Positions 1 to 10,220 of a stretch of 64,000 nucleotides of DNA are shown here, piece by piece; positions within the stretch are counted from its first letter, which is position 1, and every line of letters begins with the position of its first letter. The position numbers and the translations under genes are program-made. The notes beneath the pieces are model-generated. The model was given only the letters and a program-made list of their open reading frames with translations. It ran no database searches and was not told where the DNA came from. The DNA is from Isoetes taiwanensis (Eukaryota; Streptophyta; Lycopodiopsida; Isoetales; Isoetaceae), in assembly GCA_021234155.1 (NCBI GenBank), contig JAJEKV010000013.1, positions 19,327,257-19,391,256 on the forward strand. The letters run 5' to 3'.

Positions 1-2846
1 GGGGCCGAAGAGGCATGTGTTAGTACAACTATTGCATTAAACCAAATTTGGGGCCCAAATGTATCAGTTATTGTGCGAAGCAATGGCAAATCTCCATAAT
101 CCCTGCTTTGCATGTCAAGGCGATCAAAGTAGAGGACAATGTCTGGTGGAGATCGCTTGATAAACCTTTTGACGGACGACATCATTTTCTCATTTTGCCG
201 CTGGTCAGATACCGAAGGTAACAGACCTGGAGTATCAATCACTCTTAACTTAATACCATGCACAGTTCCTGTTATCTCCTGAACCTTCTTTGTGCCCCAG
301 CTAAAAGCATTAGTCTCTGTTTTAGTTTCATCAAAAATGGAATTTATGGTGGCACTCTTTCCTACTCCTGTCTTACCAAGCAGCATGATGGTACATGCAA
401 AATCCAGTTCCTCTTGGCCAGCTGCCTCCTGCTCTTCAGCAATTGCACTTGCTCTATCAAAACTAAATGCACTATTTCTGGAACCACGGCCACCTCTGAG
501 CTGTTCTGCCAATCCAAGCCTGTAAAGGACCTGTGCAACAACAACATTGTGGGCAGATTGGCCAAGTCTGTTAGCAAGGCGTAAAAACCTAACTCTAATT
601 TGCTGCAATTTCTCGCGAGTATCCTCATTGCCATCACTAGGTTCACTATTAGACTGGCTATTTGCAGCAGCTGATGATTGTGAAGCAGTAGTTCCACCGC
701 TCGGAGATTGCTGGACAAGCCTAGAACCAGGTTCCAGGGAAGGCATGGCCCGGCTAATAGGTGTAGGCCTGGCTGGTAAGGAAGGTCCCGATGCTCCCAG
801 GGTAGGCCCTGCAGGTTTGCCCATGGCATCATTACTGGCTGCAGAAGCTGCTACTATTTTCTCAAGGGCAGTGTCAAAGCTTTCTTCACTTCCAATACTG
901 GTTTCTCCATCCCCAGCATCCTCAGTGTCGTCTGCAACAAGAGCACGGATTGGTGATAGTGTTTTACGGGCATCCGCAACGGCAGCTTGTGCTGATTGTG
1001 CTTCTCGAAGCTCTGACTTCAGCTGTCTTAATTCAAGAAGCACATCACTCTCAAATAACTCTTCCTCGTCCTCATCTTCCTCTTGCCCACCATTCACTTC
1101 TAGCTCCTGCTTACTGAGTGCAGCTTCTGGAGATATCGACTCCAGAGCAAGTGCAGTGGTTCCATCATGACTCACACTCTCGTCTTTCTCAGAGACATCC
1201 ATCGTTTTCGTCTCCAGCTCAGGTTTCTCCTGCTCAAGTTTCTCATCGTTATAGTCAACATGATCTAAGTCTTTGGTTTCATATATCACAGTGTCCACCT
1301 CTGGCTCAACCGGTGTGGCTTCTGCAACTTGCTCATTTGGAGTTGGAGTTGTCGCTTCTACCACATCTTCAACCTCCAGAGACAAAGGCTGCTTCTCTAC
1401 ATTGAGCTCTCCTTTAGCCTCAGCTTCTGGCATCAGGGGAGCATTTGCATCCTTTGCATCATCTGATGCTTGTTCTTCGAAAGTCTTAAATTCTGACTCT
1501 GGTTCCTCCAACTGCGCCAAGGTCTGTTCTTTAAGTTCTACAGACTCAGGAGCCTCCTCAAGGGGTATCGTTTCTGCTGAGGCAATTTCAACCGCATCCT
1601 TTGTGTCATCATCCACAACTTCTGGAAAACTTCTTGCATCCACCTGCCCTGCTTCAACAGGAATAGATTCCCCTTCTTTTGGCTGCCCTTCATCGGCATT
1701 CATTTGTGACAACACTGAACTTTCCTGTCCAGCATCATCAGATGCAACTGCCCTGATGGGTAACAAGCCGGAATGCAGCTCATTCTCATCCTCAAAGTCT
1801 GACTGCTGGGCATTTACGAAGCCAACTTGCTCTGGTTCAATGTCTCCATTATCTACCACTGCATTTTCGTCAACAAGGTCTGTTCCCTTTACTTTGTCCA
1901 CATCATTTAGAGTTTCATCTATGCTTTCATTAGATTCCTCCACAGGCTGGTCAACATCATCTGAAACAACTGCTCTGATAGGCATTAAACCAGCATGCAA
2001 TAAATCAGAGTCACCTGTGACTTCCACATCCTCTGGTTCTTGCTCCTGGTCCTGGCCATCGGAGAATTCATCCTCATTTGAAGCGACTTCATCATTATCT
2101 AATTCAACTTCTTTAACTGCCTCCACTTTATTATCTTCAGAAACGTCTCCATTATCCAAGGAGTCTTTCTGAGGATCCACAGAAAAATTTGCTTCATTTG
2201 CATCACTAGCTTTAGATTGAACAAACACCTTACCGGACTGCATGCCTTTAGGACTCACCGCATCATTTGCAGTGTCATTACTTGCTGCTGAAGATTCTGC
2301 TATTCGCTCCAATGCGCTGTCAAAACTGTCTCCACTGCCTGCACTGCCAAAACTAGCCTCCCCATCCTCATCATCGTCCTCTACATCTTCAGAAACAACA
2401 GCTCTGATAGGCACCAAGCCAGCATGCAAGACCTCTTGATCAGGAGAAGATGGTACCAATTCTGGCTCTTCAAACTCAGCTTCAAGCTCTGGATTCTGGT
2501 CACCCTTTTTTTCCAGTTCCAGATTCGGTCCCCCATTTGGCGTTTCCTGTTTCTCATCCAAAACCGAACTTGCATCAAAGGATGGCTGCTCCTGCTCCAA
2601 ATCTATCTTCTTATCATTGAATTTCGCCGTTGGTTCATTATCTTCATCCGCTGAAGTCTCTAAAACCCCATTTTCTGCTCTTGAAACTTCTGCTTTCTTA
2701 TCATTATCAACCACAAAATCCCCAAGGCTTTCAGTGGTTACTGCACCTTCAGAGCTATCAGAGCTGGATTTCTCCGCTTGTACCTTATCCTCTGCTGTCG
2801 TCTCTGGTGAGATGGCTTGTTCATTGACTGCCGAATCCTCCGCCAT
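1..2846 (-). CDS. TOC132-like: TOC132/TOC120-type chloroplast import receptor, N-terminal 948 residues
   Basis: This encodes a GTPase receptor of the TOC complex in the chloroplast outer envelope, which recognises transit peptides. The frame is open from the ATG at 2844-2846 to the window edge. Residues 1 to about 740 form a very acidic A-domain with imperfect repeats. A basic helix (REKLQQIRVRFLRLANRLGQ) follows, then the GTPase domain with P-loop GKTGVGKS near residue 824 and the G3 motif DTPG near 870. The sequences AQVLYRLGLAEQLRG and AFSFDRASA fit the TOC132/120 branch rather than TOC159. The rest of the G-domain and the membrane M-domain lie beyond the window. The start is the first ATG after the 5' UTR intron and opens with MAEDSA. 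No frameshift or stop is seen, unlike the neighbouring transposons. Family assignment is secure; the exact paralogue is inferred. Confidence 0.95.
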   Translation of the reverse strand, partial: MAEDSAVNEQAISPETTAEDKVQAEKSSSDSSEGAVTTESLGDFVVDNDKKAEVSRAENGVLETSADEDNEPTAKFNDKKIDLEQEQPSFDASSVLDEKQETPNGGPNLELEKKGDQNPELEAEFEEPELVPSSPDQEVLHAGLVPIRAVVSEDVEDDDEDGEASFGSAGSGDSFDSALERIAESSAASNDTANDAVSPKGMQSGKVFVQSKASDANEANFSVDPQKDSLDNGDVSEDNKVEAVKEVELDNDEVASNEDEFSDGQDQEQEPEDVEVTGDSDLLHAGLMPIRAVVSDDVDQPVEESNESIDETLNDVDKVKGTDLVDENAVVDNGDIEPEQVGFVNAQQSDFEDENELHSGLLPIRAVASDDAGQESSVLSQMNADEGQPKEGESIPVEAGQVDARSFPEVVDDDTKDAVEIASAETIPLEEAPESVELKEQTLAQLEEPESEFKTFEEQASDDAKDANAPLMPEAEAKGELNVEKQPLSLEVEDVVEATTPTPNEQVAEATPVEPEVDTVIYETKDLDHVDYNDEKLEQEKPELETKTMDVSEKDESVSHDGTTALALESISPEAALSKQELEVNGGQEEDEDEEELFESDVLLELRQLKSELREAQSAQAAVADARKTLSPIRALVADDTEDAGDGETSIGSEESFDTALEKIVAASAASNDAMGKPAGPTLGASGPSLPARPTPISRAMPSLEPGSRLVQQSPSGGTTASQSSAAANSQSNSEPSDGNEDTREKLQQIRVRFLRLANRLGQSAHNVVVAQVLYRLGLAEQLRGGRGSRNSAFSFDRASAIAEEQEAAGQEELDFACTIMLLGKTGVGKSATINSIFDETKTETNAFSWGTKKVQEITGTVHGIKLRVIDTPGLLPSVSDQRQNEKMMSSVKRFIKRSPPDIVLYFDRLDMQSRDYGDLPLLRTITDTFGPQIWFNAIVVLTHASSA

Positions 2847-3340
2847 AGCTAAGGTTTCCTCAGCTCTCGCGCCTGAAACCTCTTACTGCGGCCTTGCACC
2901 ACAATCCAGACGCTGTTACTGAAATGGGTTTTGCCACATCTAGGTCTGCAAGCAAATTCGGCCACACCCCACAAACCCCAAAACAGAAACAGTAAATTAG
3001 AACGCAAAAGATAAAACCATGGTGCCAAAAATATCTACTTTGCATCAGACTAACCGTGGTTAGAGAAGGACAAAGGGAAGAATAGCATTGGATGAGAAGA
3101 CTCACCGGAAGGGTTTGAAGGATCAGGTATTGAGGGCGGTCAATACCCACCACTCAAAATTTCCTGCTTTTTTTTCCTTGTCGCCTTGTAAAAATCCCTT
3201 CTCTCTAGCCTATCCACCGCAAATGAACGACTAAACAAAGGCATGTGCCTCTGCTCTGTTGGCTTCTGAAAGCTCTTCCTACGTGGGAGGAAAGAAGCGG
3301 AAAAACAAGCATAGCCTAGTATACTAGTAAAAAAGCACCT
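2847..3340 (-). promoter_or_regulatory. TOC132-like 5' leader and proximal promoter
   Basis: This holds the second leader exon (2847-2945), the intron and probably the first leader exon (from 3106 up to roughly 3300). I see no clear TATA box, so the transcription start cannot be fixed. Short upstream ATGs exist in the leader but none is convincing as a start. Confidence 0.5.
2946..3105 (-). other. 5' UTR intron of the TOC132-like gene
   Basis: On the minus strand a consensus donor (CCG|GTGAGTCTTC) at 3105 and an acceptor (TTTGCTTGCAG|ACC) at 2946 bound a 160-bp T-rich intron. About 100 nt of leader then precede the ATG at 2846. A leader intron is common in plant housekeeping genes. The call rests on splice-site sequence only. 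Confidence 0.7.
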
Positions 3341-5019
3341 TTTTTGCAAAGAATGGAATTTAAATGCAGAAAATGGCCCTCATTTCTTTTATTTGTTTAT
3401 CTTTTGTTTCATGCTCCCTGGCCCCATCTTTCTTGGTCCCATTACAAGCACTATGGCGCACGTCAATTGTCTTGGATTGCATTCAAACTTCTGGCTTAAT
3501 TGAATTGTATTTTATTTTTGGGTTAGAGAATATATTCTACTAGGCCAACTTAGATCACCTCAATTCATATCTTACCTGGCATCTCTGAGCTTCGGTAAAA
3601 ATTATAAATAGCTTGCATGACTAATTACCCACCCCTATAGTACAGAGGTGTGAATCGCGAATCTATCTGATCAAGCTCTAGCCTTTACATATGGCCATCC
3701 ACCAAGGTAAGTAAGTACTACATAAATAGAATGATGTCAAAATTGTATGTGTTAGTAGATATTGTCAATGTGTTCTCCAAAAAGATGACTACTACAAGAA
3801 ATGGTAAAAATCATTTCAATTTAATTCCTCGTCAAGGTGTATTGCATGCATGTTTCTTGATGCTTTCACTATCTACTATCTTCTTCCTCAAGTACTTGAT
3901 GATGCCACCGTAAAAAGGTCTAAAGATAATGAAAAAGAGAGGTTAAGACATAGATAATCAAACCGGAGAAAGCCAAACTCCAAATCCATAGGAAGTATGT
4001 TTGCATTGAATCTTTATTTGGAAAAACTATGAACTTGAACTGATATGATTGTCAAATATCTCGTTTAGCAAATTCTAAGTGAGTAAGAATCTGATGAAAG
4101 AGGAAGGGCCGCCATGGACCCTTAACATCTTCTTCACCAAGACGAGTTCGACATGTCAGATATCTTACGGAAGTAGGTACTATAGGCAAGCATTTACCAC
4201 CTTATACTTTCTATACATCTTTTGCTTATATGTTTCCTCAAGTGCTTATGCTATGGCGACCACCATGTGTATTATTATACTGCGTACAATACAAAGATGG
4301 TCGTCAAACGGGAAGCAAAAAGTAGTTGCATAAAGCAAGTTGTTAGAAACAAAAGCTATTGAGCCTGTAAATTGAATCCGAGATAAATAAAGTCTCAATC
4401 TCCTTCTCTATTCTACCTTCGTGTTCTCCTCGCAATAAACCACCAAGATCCCACAGAGGATGATATTAAACAAGCTTCAACAAGATTCTTAATCATAGAG
4501 TTTGTTTCTTGGAACATTCACACAGAGTGCGATTAATCAAGAACACAGTAGGTAGAGTCTAATCGTCCACCGAGAACCTGTTTGATCGGGAATTTGTAGA
4601 GGAATTCCAATTGGATATAAAAGCAAGATGTGAGACCCACTTCGGAGGTCAAACCTATGGGATGTACATCCTCAATTTTGACCTTTTTTCTTTTCATTGT
4701 TTTCTACCTTTTCTCCTCTTGATTTTATAATAAGCTCATGCAAAGTCATGTGCAAATAGTGGCAAAAGTATATTCAAATTTAGCTGCCATATCTATCCAA
4801 ATGTTACTATCGCGCTTTTGTTGTAGAAAGAGCAATAGAGGATTGTTTCTCACTTTCTCACTTTTCCAAGTGATAGCTTTCCCTCCTAGTAAACAAGCAC
4901 ATCGAGACCTTGATCTACGTGTCCATAGTTTTGAGTGTCTTTCAAGAATCTTTACGATGCATTTTAGCACATTTCTAATGCCCTCGTTCTTGAGTCCCCA
5001 AATTCAATTCTAGGCACCC
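3341..5019. other. Intergenic, no gene recognised
   Basis: AT-rich sequence. Open frames at 3731-3913, 4079-4333 and 4738-5013 are short, without family motifs, and look like chance. No terminal repeats or RNA gene were found. Confidence 0.6.
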
Positions 5020-6681
5020 TTCATGAGCCGAGAGACCCCTCAAACTTTGGGAGTCATGGCCCACGAGAAGATGGGCGGCCTACGGGAAACCAAAGGCGGG
5101 CCCCGCCGCACAAACGGGTCCCGATCAGCCATCATGGACGGGGAGAGTCATCCTCCATGAAGAAGGAGGCTCGGGGCTAAGGCCTAAGGCCCCTCGAGCC
5201 CGGCCCGTAGGAAGGGATTAATTGCTCGAGACCACATAGGAACTCACGCACCGGCGGGTGGAGCGTCAAAGCGGGAATGGAGGCTAACAGTGCTTCGTGT
5301 GAGGCTAAGGTGCACTTTGGTTGGCATGGCGGTGGAGATGGAGTCTCGGCATCCCATGTGCTCAAAAGGCAAATCCCGAGGAAAAGAAGCAAGTATCCGC
5401 AGGAGCTTGGAGACCCATGCCTGCATGTGGAAGTTGGCCTTGCACACGGTGGCCGAGCGAGGCGTGAGGTCGGCGACATGCGGGCCCGCCCAGGGCCCCT
5501 GTGTTCATCACTGCGGACACCATGACAGAGGAGAGGGGCCCAGCTCTCACGGGGAGGCGATGGTCCGCGGTCGGCCCCGGTCGAGGAGGTAGAGGCGGCC
5601 ACCACCGCCTCAACACCCGGGGAGCACAGTGCTCTGCGGAGCGGCCGGTGCAACCGGGATCTTGAGAGCTGGAATCCAGAACAGCAAGCAACCCGACCCC
5701 CTTGTGTCTTTGGGGCTGCCGAGCAGCTCTCTGCTACTACTCGAGCCTAGAGCCAGGGGTTGAGGGCAACCATCCCACTGAGTGAGCAGGGTCTCCCCTA
5801 CAGGAGGTTCATAGGTAGGCTGCGGCCCGGTCACGAGGCGGGGAGATAGCCAAGCGGCTGGCCGAGGCTGCAGAGGCTGTGCTCCCGGCTTCACCCGGGG
5901 AGGCGAGCGGCTGGGGCCGCTATCGCCCACGGCCTCCCACGCCCGGTGACCGCCCCCTCTTCTTGCCCGGCTCTCCGGCCACTCCCACGCCATCCCGGCC
6001 ACCTCCCGGTCACTCCCGCCATCCCGGCCACCACCACCACCCCGGCCACACGGGACCCGACCCCCAGCCCTTGGACCCTTGGCGCGAGAACTCGAGGCCT
6101 TGGTGAGGAGAGGCCTGTCTGGTAGTTCGAGGCATGCGGAAACGGCGGGGAGAGTCTCGCCCACAACATCCGAACACACATTCACCGTCGGATGACATTC
6201 AGGAGCCGGTTCACATTTCTCAGCAACTAGGCATGGGGCTCGGCGCTTGCGGGCGTGCCGCGTGTCATATTCCGGTTCGCGGATGCAGTGCGTGATGATG
6301 CCATATTGCGCGGAAGGCGGTGTTGAAGGGGCATCACATGCGTGGGCCGGACCTCACACAGATGCGGCGAGGAGGCGCGTGAGCGGGAGCTTATCGGTTG
6401 AGAGGCATTAAGCCAGCGAGGGGGGTGCGGGGGTTGGATTCGGCGGGATGCACACATTTTCCGGCGGCACACTCTTCTTTGCCCGAACCCCGGCCCCAAC
6501 CCATTTCCTGCAGCGGCCACATACGCTTCTACTACCACCCCCCCTTCTCCCGCTCCTACTCACTGCTCCCTCCGGCCCGTCACCGCTACATCTGCCTCCG
6601 CTCCATCTACTTCTCCGACCTCGGCCTTCCCGTCCTCCTGAGCTTCGATTTGCGCATACCATCCTGTGACAAATAGGAATT

Positions 6682-7560
6682 GTGCCTGGGGTGGTCTCAT
6701 GGAATTGTCGAGGCTTCCCTTGGCGAGGGGGCGATCACGAACGCGGCGTGGCAGCCGATGGATCTCATCTTCCTCATGGAACATGGGGAGCATCTTTGAG
6801 CACAAAGCTACCGATTTCTTGGGTTACCAACATTTTCGGTCTTCAATACACATGCCGGAGACGGCGGGGTCATGGTGGAGTGGCTTGCTACTCTGCACCG
6901 GACAACCTGGCACATTAGGTTACCCTCCGAAAACGAGCGGCATACTGGGGGTGCCACGGGTTACGGGTTCGTGCATAATACCGGTGGCAACCCTCTTTTT
7001 ACTCGGCCGCTTTGTTGTTATTTCCCTCCATTGACGGCACCTTCTATCGCAGAGCCACCCGATGCGGATAGGATGGACCGTGTATGTCGATCTATATGAT
7101 GACATCTGGCCGGCATCGGCAGATTGGGTAGGGTCGTCCTTCTTGGAGATTTCAATGCATGGACAGGAGTAGAGCAGCCCATGCGACTTGACCCTCACGA
7201 CGATGTCCTGCTCACTCGCCAGCAGAAGTAGGCCGCCCCGCAGTCGGATAGGGAGCCGACGGTCACTCGCTTTGGCGAGGCAGTTGCTCTGCTATGTGGC
7301 ATTTTTTGACTTGATAATTTGCAATGGCCTTTCCAAAGTGGCCGATTCACCGCAAGTGCACATCGCGACATGGGACAATCGGGGGGGGTCTAGTGTGGTG
7401 GACTATGTGCTTGTAGTTGCGCAAGATATGCATCTCATCAGTTTTGGGGTGGGCACGCGGTCGGGGATGAGGAGGTGCATTCTGGATCACCTCCCACTTT
7501 GGCCCCGGACCTGGTTTGGTGAGGCCCTTGAACCCCCACTATCTGACCCCTGGCCCAGGT
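6682..7560 (+). pseudogene. LINE APE-type endonuclease domain, frameshifted
   Basis: The endonuclease nicks target DNA to prime reverse transcription. Readable blocks switch frame several times: VVSWNCRG at 6691-6714, then PMDLIFLMEHGEHL near 6755-6800, GGVACYSAPDNL near 6868-6910, CYFPP near 7015, a 'LLEISM' remnant of the usual LLGDFN near 7142-7158, and near 7395-7500 VDYVLV followed by a C-terminal block ending ILDHLPL. The order and spacing match exonuclease-endonuclease-phosphatase domains of LINE ORF2. At least four frame changes make it inactive as read. Confidence 0.75.
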
Positions 7561-8029
7561 CCTCGGTTGAGACTTCGATTATGGCTTGAGGCCGAGAGTT
7601 CTGTAAGATGCTCATGGGCGCCCCTCCCGGTAGTGAGGACCTCCCACTGAAGCTGACTGAGCAGACAGTGACCCATACGGAGGATCACGTGAGACCAGTG
7701 CTTTGGCGGACCCCGCTGTCGCAGCTCGAGTCGGCAACATTCCCTCGTAACCGATGGTTTGATCACGGTGTAAAGAAACAGCGGCGGCTTCCGTGCATAC
7801 GGATCCGGTACCGCTTACTGCGGGCCACCACCGGCCAGTCTGAAGCCCACAAAGGGTACCTTACTGCTTTATCGGGGAGATGTTACATTTCTTGGACTTT
7901 CATCCTCGAGGAAACCTTTTGGCTTGATTAGCCCGAGGCGGCCCGACCTACGGGGGACATCACACGGGCGTGGGAGCATTACTGCGGCGGCTCTATGACC
8001 CTTGGGGGGAGCGATAAGCCCATACCCCA

Positions 8030-9270
8030 AGGATGGCCCCATTGGTTTCGTGGACGATGTTGAGGAGGGTCCGCGAACGGGTTAGCTAATGGGAATGTAC
8101 CGACCTCGATGGTATCACCGGTAGAGTTACTCAAGTGGGTACCCGCTTGTCTTGGGTCCTCACTACCCGTTCATGAGCATTGCGGGGAGGGTTTCCCAAA
8201 CAATGGACCCTAAGGGGTTGTTCCCATTCACAAGGCGGGCGACCCACAGCGTAGACCACCCGGACGATCATGGTGGGCTTCGATTTGCCAAACCGTTGGT
8301 CGGCATTCTCGGCAGCGCTTGACCTTGACCGGCAGGCAATGGGATGTGCGGTGCCCCTCACGCAGGCCGGGAGCTTCGACCCGCCACTCAACGATTGACC
8401 ATATCTTTACGGGCGGTGCATTGAAAACTGACCGGAATCATCAATAGACTTGTATTGTCGCTTGTGGACTTCTCGCGAAAGGCTTTTGTCGGTCCCCCGA
8501 AAAGGCGTGGGCTGAAGCTGCGTCAAGCTGGGGCTCATTTGCACTTTGTGCGAGAATGCCACATCGGGTTGTATGAGAGTTGTTTTGGCGGGATCGCGGT
8601 AGAAGCGGGCCAAGCATTCACCGATAATATCGAGTCGGCCGGGGTTGCCCCTCTAGCCAACACTTTTTGGCCTCTACATTGATCGGTTAGAGCCACAGCT
8701 TCTGCCCGAGCATGGGGGATGGCATCACGACTTTTGCACCGGGTCATCCTTGCGCTCATCTATCACGGGGCGATGTTGGCTGGCTTGGCCCCACACCCGA
8801 AGCTATCACGGTCTCACACGGATGCCCTAGACACATTTTGTCGGGGCTCTGAGACATCTTGGCGTCAATCGGCCAAGACCGAGGTGGTTCTCATATCCTC
8901 TTCCGTCACCCCATGCCTCCTGCACTCACATATCCGGGGGATGACACAGTGGGCGTCCAGCCCACCTACAAGTGCCCAGGGGTGGAGTTCCCCTCCTCGC
9001 ATTTCTGGCGGGGGCGTCTATCCGGCTTATGGTGACGGCCCAGTTGAAAGCGCCTTTTATGCCATGCGAGAACAACAGAGTCTACCGGCGAGCTATATGA
9101 TTGGGGCCATCGGTCACATCCCCAAAAGGGCAGTCGAACAGCAATGTCCTACCATGCGGTCGAGGTTTGGGGCCCAGTCGTCTCTTTGGTGACACGGAAT
9201 GACTTGGGAGCGGTCGGAAGGCATTTTTGGCACGGGCGCAGGGTGAAACCTTCAGTCCCCTATCGGTCTA
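8030..9270 (+). pseudogene. LINE reverse transcriptase domain, frameshifted
   Basis: Landmarks of a LINE RT survive in shifting frames. LVDFSRKAFVGPPKRRGLKL (8456-8515) corresponds to the motif with the first catalytic aspartate. It is followed by a 'LRQAGAHLHFVRECHIGLYE' block, IDRLEPQLLPEH near 8680-8715, a decayed YADD region with ALDTFCRGS near 8824-8855, KTEVVL near 8875-8895, and a downstream AVEVWGPVV block at 9150-9185. The catalytic YADD itself is not readable. It follows the endonuclease in the order expected for ORF2. Confidence 0.65.
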
Positions 9271-10200
9271 GCTGCCGAGGCTGGATTCTTGCGGCCCGGC
9301 GGCCCTTGATAGACACATCGTCTATTTTCGAGAAAGTGGTTACTATGGGTGATGTGGGCTCCGCTGCGGCTATATAATCGTGGCCATGAGTCCCAAGGCG
9401 TGCTTAGGGCTGTTGGAGGGGGTAAGAGAGATCAGTGGTTCCCAGATGGAACGTCGCAGGAGCACACCATGCGTCACGGCGCTGGCTGACCCGTCGTGAC
9501 GCTGCGGGGAGTACCTAGATGCTTGTTTCCTTGGCAAGCTCACGGGACATTGCTCTAAGCAGGTCAAAATGACCCATTACAAGGGAGCACATCAACCCGA
9601 AGTGTTAGCCTCGGGGGCCCACAGCTCTACTGCGTTCCCATTTTGCCCACGAAAGCGCCGGACTCATTGCCTCCATTACGGCACGAGGTGCCCACCATCT
9701 TCGCGCTCGAAGGCAGGCGAGGTGGATTGGGAGCCCCGCCAGGGGCGACTCGGCCGCAGTCGCCAAGCGGGTGCCATTGAGGATGAGTCTCACACTTTCT
9801 AGAGTTGCCCAGCGTTCGGTGGTCAGGGCGGATCACGGCTCCCTTGAAATGCGGTAGGACGTGCTTGCATTTCGGCGATGAACTGCACACCGTCGATGCG
9901 TGCCACAGGGGTCCATACATCCGGGAGGTGTAATCGGACCTCGGGCTTGAGTCACCTTTGCCCCCCTTTGGGCTGTCCGTGACTAGGCACTACGGGGATG
10001 GTGCATGGCTGTATATATTGGGATGTTTCGCATTTTATATGATTAGCCATGATTTGTCGGCCGGTGATTCTTCGCCCGCGGTTTTCCCTCGAAAACCCGC
10101 CGGCGAGGGTTTTTTAATCCGGGCGTGTATCTCGCTTCTTGCTGCGTTTTGTATTGGGTCCCATAGGCCGATTGGCCTCCGTGGACGATAAAAGTACCTA

Positions 10201-10220
10201 CCTTCCTTCCTTCCTTCCTT
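10201..10220 (+). repeat. (CCTT)5 tail at LINE 3' end
   Basis: Five perfect CCTT units lie exactly where GC-rich sequence ends and AT-rich sequence resumes. Some LINE clades (RTE, CR1, R2-like) end in short microsatellites instead of poly(A), so this is read as the 3' terminus. It could instead be an unrelated microsatellite. Confidence 0.55.

Larger units (their letters stand above)
5020..10220 (+). mobile_element. Decayed GC-rich non-LTR retrotransposon (LINE)
   Basis: Base composition jumps from AT-rich to strongly GC-rich at about 5020 and falls back at 10220. The span holds, in order, a putative ORF1 region (5.1-6.6 kb, no domain recognised), an APE-type endonuclease, a LINE reverse transcriptase and a (CCTT)5 tail. 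All frames are broken. The RT resembles the 'DFRKAFD.VPR..LW..L' group (RTE, Dualen or R2-like LINEs) rather than plant L1; the clade is uncertain. The 5' boundary comes from composition only and no target duplication was found. Confidence 0.75.

Noticed and set aside
547-2172. Long plus-strand open frames of 207 and 299 codons over the TOC gene
   Set aside because: Ser/Thr-rich antisense shadows of the acidic, Glu/Asp-rich coding strand.
4079-4333. 84-codon frame as a small membrane protein gene
   Set aside because: Has a hydrophobic stretch, but no homology, promoter or conserved context.
5177-6185. Minus-strand frames up to 191 codons in the GC-rich region
   Set aside because: High GC makes stops rare; no domains, and the LINE runs on the plus strand.
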